From NCBI GenBank assembly GCA_011065165.1, contig JAAKFF010000006.1, forward strand, positions 1 through 35,121: a DNA stretch of 35,121 nt, in the 5' to 3' direction. Positions within the stretch are counted from its first letter, which is position 1. Every line of letters begins with the position of its first letter. The notes beneath the pieces were generated by a model. It was not told the origin of the DNA, ran no database searches, and worked only from the letters and a program-made list of their open reading frames with translations. Of this stretch, positions 33,277 through 35,121 are shown in pieces. This DNA comes from Chlamydiota bacterium. Its GTDB lineage: Bacteria > Chlamydiota > Chlamydiia > Chlamydiales > Simkaniaceae. The translations under genes and the position numbers were made by a program.

Positions 33277-34692
33277 GTGGGTAGTATGTATTTGCCAGTG
33301 ATATGTTTTATTTTTCTTATAACTTCAATATTATTGTCTGCTCGACTTTATTTATTGCGATCTCAGAATAAAGCTCTTCATATAGACAAGAAGAATTTGG
33401 AGGACACCCTTAACGAAAACAATCAAGAATTTTCAAAGACTAAAGGTGTGCTAGAGTCCTCAGAAAAGCAAATGGGTGGACTACAAGAAGAATTAAAAAA
33501 CGTTCGTGAACAGTTAACGCGTGCTCAGACAGCAGCTACGAAGGAAAGTACCGAAAAAAACTCCTTGGAGGACCTGCTCAAAAAATATAATGAAACAATA
33601 AATCAAGCTAAGCAAGATTTAAACAATCATTTCAAAATTACAGCAACTTCCATTTTAGAAGAAAAAACAAAATCTTTCTCTGAAAAATCAAAAAAGGAAG
33701 TCCAAGATCTATTAGCTCCTCTAAAATCTAATATAGATTCATTTCAAAAGACAGTAAATGAAACCTTGAAAGAAAATGCATCTGACCAGAGGGCTTTAAA
33801 AGAGTTAATAGATCCTCTTGATAGCCGGATATCTCAGTTTACCCGAGCTCTTAAGGGCGATTTCAAAGTACAGGGAGATTTTGGTGAAACCGTTTTGGAA
33901 CGATTGTTCGAATTTATTGGTTTTAAAAAAGGGGTTCACTACACGGAACAAGGCCGTGATATGAAATTGATAACAGATGAAGGCAAACGAGCGAAGCCAG
34001 ATTTCATTGTTCATCTCCCTGAAGATAGAAAAATAATATTCGATTCGAAGGTGTCGATAAAACACGCAATTGAGTATTTCAATTCTGACGATCCTGACGA
34101 AAAAAAATATTTAATATCTCAGCACACAAGTTCCATAAAAGAACATATAAAAGAACTAAGCGATAAAAATTATCAAAGTGTTTTCAAAGAAGAGTCTCTT
34201 GATTTTGTGGTTATGTTTGTCCCTCATGACTCAGCTTTAATTACAGCCTTAAATCAAGACCCTTCTCTCCAGTCATTTGCGATTCAGAAAAAAGTGTGGC
34301 TTACATCACCGACTTTAGTTATGCCGTTTCTTCATATTATCAAAGATTTTTGGCGTAAAAACACAATGAATAAGAATGTGATGGAAATATCAAGATTTGC
34401 TGGGTTAATGTATGATCAATTAGATAGTGCTCTTAAAAAATTTCAAAACATAAAAAACAAATTAGATCAAGCGGCTAAATCATATGATGATGCTAATAGA
34501 ACTCTTTTTGATGGCCAGCGAAGTGTAATTACATATGCTCAAAAAGTGAAGGAATTAGGTGCTAAAACATCAAAAAATATTTCTTTTGAACCAGAAGAGA
34601 TGGCTATTTCCACTGAAGCTATAGATGACTCTACCGAAGAAGAGAAAGGCTTCTTAAAAGAAACACCTGAATTAGACGAAGTACAATTTTAA
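33277..34692 (+). CDS. rmuC: DNA recombination protein RmuC homologue
   Basis: 471 residues from GTG 33277, which has GGAG seven bases upstream; an in-frame GTG at 33247 would add ten residues. An N-terminal membrane anchor (YLPVICFIFLITSILLSARLY) is followed by a coiled coil (about 40-130). The nuclease-like core shows QGDFGETVLERLFEFIGF, ...KPDFIVHLPEDRKIIFDSKVS (the D...DSK motif of PD-(D/E)XK folds) and the conserved MFVPHDSALITAL and FWRKNTMNKNVMEISRFAGL. An acidic tail closes it. RmuC limits inverted-repeat and other DNA rearrangements and can act in phage defence. It is intact cargo of the island and AT-rich in codon use. Confidence 0.9.
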   Translation: MGSMYLPVICFIFLITSILLSARLYLLRSQNKALHIDKKNLEDTLNENNQEFSKTKGVLESSEKQMGGLQEELKNVREQLTRAQTAATKESTEKNSLEDLLKKYNETINQAKQDLNNHFKITATSILEEKTKSFSEKSKKEVQDLLAPLKSNIDSFQKTVNETLKENASDQRALKELIDPLDSRISQFTRALKGDFKVQGDFGETVLERLFEFIGFKKGVHYTEQGRDMKLITDEGKRAKPDFIVHLPEDRKIIFDSKVSIKHAIEYFNSDDPDEKKYLISQHTSSIKEHIKELSDKNYQSVFKEESLDFVVMFVPHDSALITALNQDPSLQSFAIQKKVWLTSPTLVMPFLHIIKDFWRKNTMNKNVMEISRFAGLMYDQLDSALKKFQNIKNKLDQAAKSYDDANRTLFDGQRSVITYAQKVKELGAKTSKNISFEPEEMAISTEAIDDSTEEEKGFLKETPELDEVQF

Positions 34693-34857
34693 TTTTTTTA
34701 TGACGATCTTCTTGGAAAAGATTACGCAATTCTTACGCACTAGACTGCCAAAAACTGGCTTAAGCAAACTCAGACTACCTTAAATGATCTATCGTTAACA
34801 TGTTGATTGTTTTATGTTTGTGTGTTGCAGTTTATTCCCTTTTACTGATAGGATAGC

Positions 34858-34902
34858 GACTTAAAATCCCTTGGACCTTGGTCCGTGCGGGTTCGAGTCC
34901 CG
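34858..34902 (+). repeat. 45-bp direct repeat (att-like, right)
   Basis: Identical to 30788-30832 inside tRNA-Leu. Confidence 0.9.
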
Positions 34903-34912
34903 ACCTAGTGCA
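34858..34912 (+). pseudogene. 3' fragment of tRNA-Leu
   Basis: Contains the 3' anticodon arm, variable arm and T-arm of tRNA-Leu(UAA), then ACCTAGTGCA instead of CCTCGAGCA. The 5' half (acceptor strand and D-arm) is missing, so it cannot be a working tRNA. Confidence 0.9.
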
Positions 34913-34944
34913 GATTGCTCTCGCTAGATCTTTTCCCTTTGTAA

Positions 34945-34964
34945 CTTCATCTGTCGGCTGTCAT
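34945..34964. repeat. CTTCATCTGTCGGCTGTCAT, copy 1 of a 20-base repeat
   Basis: Repeated with two differences at the right edge (35102-35121). A related GCTGTCATCGCTTGGCA is found after the intact tRNA-Leu near 30886-30902. Confidence 0.6.
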
Positions 34965-35101
34965 CGCTTGGCAAGAAATGCAGGCTAGCCCGCACTCTTC
35001 CAGACAACATCTAAAGCTCCCAAGGAAAAATCTCTAAGCGAGCCCAATCTGCTTGAGGCGGCGCTCTCGCATCTGTCGAGCTGAAGTTTTCAACATTGAA
35101 G

Positions 35102-35121
35102 CTTCATCTATTGGCTGTCAT
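35102..35121. repeat. Copy 2 of the 20-base repeat, cut by the window edge
   Basis: CTTCATCTATTGGCTGTCAT, 157 bases after the first copy. More may lie outside. Confidence 0.55.

Larger units (their letters stand above)
30788..34902. mobile_element. tRNA-Leu-bounded genomic island remnant, about 4.1 kb
   Basis: The interval lies between the intact tRNA-Leu and a second copy of its 3' half, 4,070 bases apart, as left by integrase-mediated insertion into a tRNA gene. The contents are foreign-looking and AT-rich: a cut IS3-type end, decayed TOPRIM/primase pieces, small exported proteins and rmuC. No integrase gene is present, so it has probably decayed and can no longer excise by itself. Confidence 0.75.
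34913..35121. other. Gene-free right end with repeats
   Basis: No convincing complete gene. The part to about 34968 resembles the flank of the intact tRNA (both reach GCTGTCATCGCTTGGCA at similar distance). A short minus-strand frame entering from the right edge and ending at 35034 (...MLKTSARQMRERRLKQIGLA) could be the end of a gene but is too short to call. Confidence 0.5.

Noticed and set aside
35034-35120. Minus-strand coding end at the right edge
   Set aside because: Only 28 codons are visible and they overlap repeats; too little to support a gene.

Overview
The window looks like chromosomal DNA from a member of the Chlamydiae, probably one of the environmental (Chlamydia-like) families. 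The grounds are gene order. lnt-lpxC-fabZ-lpxA-fmt is followed by candidate membrane/inclusion-type proteins and then by rplC...secY-rpsM-rpsK-rpoA-rplQ-(extra gene)-gap-grgA. This is the arrangement I recall from Chlamydia trachomatis (CT534-CT504), including the adjacent grgA, a chlamydia-restricted transcription factor. The ribosomal cluster also lacks rpsJ, rpsN, rpmD, infA and rpmJ. I cannot name the genus from sequence alone.

Layout. (1) 1-1.6 kb: an accessory stretch with two divergent promoters. A minus-strand gene runs off the left edge and encodes a protein with 16-residue repeats and a bipartite-NLS-like basic motif. Next come a leucine-rich-repeat protein and a convergent small unknown gene. 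(2) 1.9-6.2 kb: dacF (D-Ala-D-Ala carboxypeptidase), then a tight minus-strand set of an rsmB-type rRNA methyltransferase, a SurA-N-like exported protein and rsmA/ksgA. (3) 6.2-7.0 kb: a repeat-associated GxxExxY gene. (4) 7.2-12.45 kb: doxX-like, lnt, lpxC, fabZ, lpxA and fmt, tightly spaced. (5) 12.4-15.9 kb: a variable interval. It holds a tandem duplication of about 0.97 kb that produced two paralogous candidate inclusion-membrane proteins, a third unrelated one, a strong terminator, a truncated membrane ORF, a 164-bp inverted-repeat element, and an inverted, deleted copy of the GxxExxY module. (6) 16.0-28.1 kb: 21 translation, secretion and transcription genes, with an internal promoter before rpsM. 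(7) 28.1-30.7 kb: a TPR-like unknown, gap and grgA. (8) 30.76-34.9 kb: tRNA-Leu(UAA) followed by an AT-rich island bounded by a perfect 45-bp duplication of the tRNA 3' half. It carries a truncated IS3-family end, decayed TOPRIM/primase pieces, small exported proteins and an RmuC homologue.

How the genes work together: the core is growth machinery (ribosome, SecY translocon, RNA polymerase alpha, rRNA methylation) plus envelope biogenesis (lipid A, lipoprotein acylation, peptidoglycan trimming). Accessory, possibly host-directed genes sit at the margins and in synteny gaps. The most interesting items are the NLS-bearing repeat protein at the left edge, the freshly duplicated gene pair at the position equivalent to the Chlamydia Cap1/CT529 locus, and the tRNA-Leu-bounded island.
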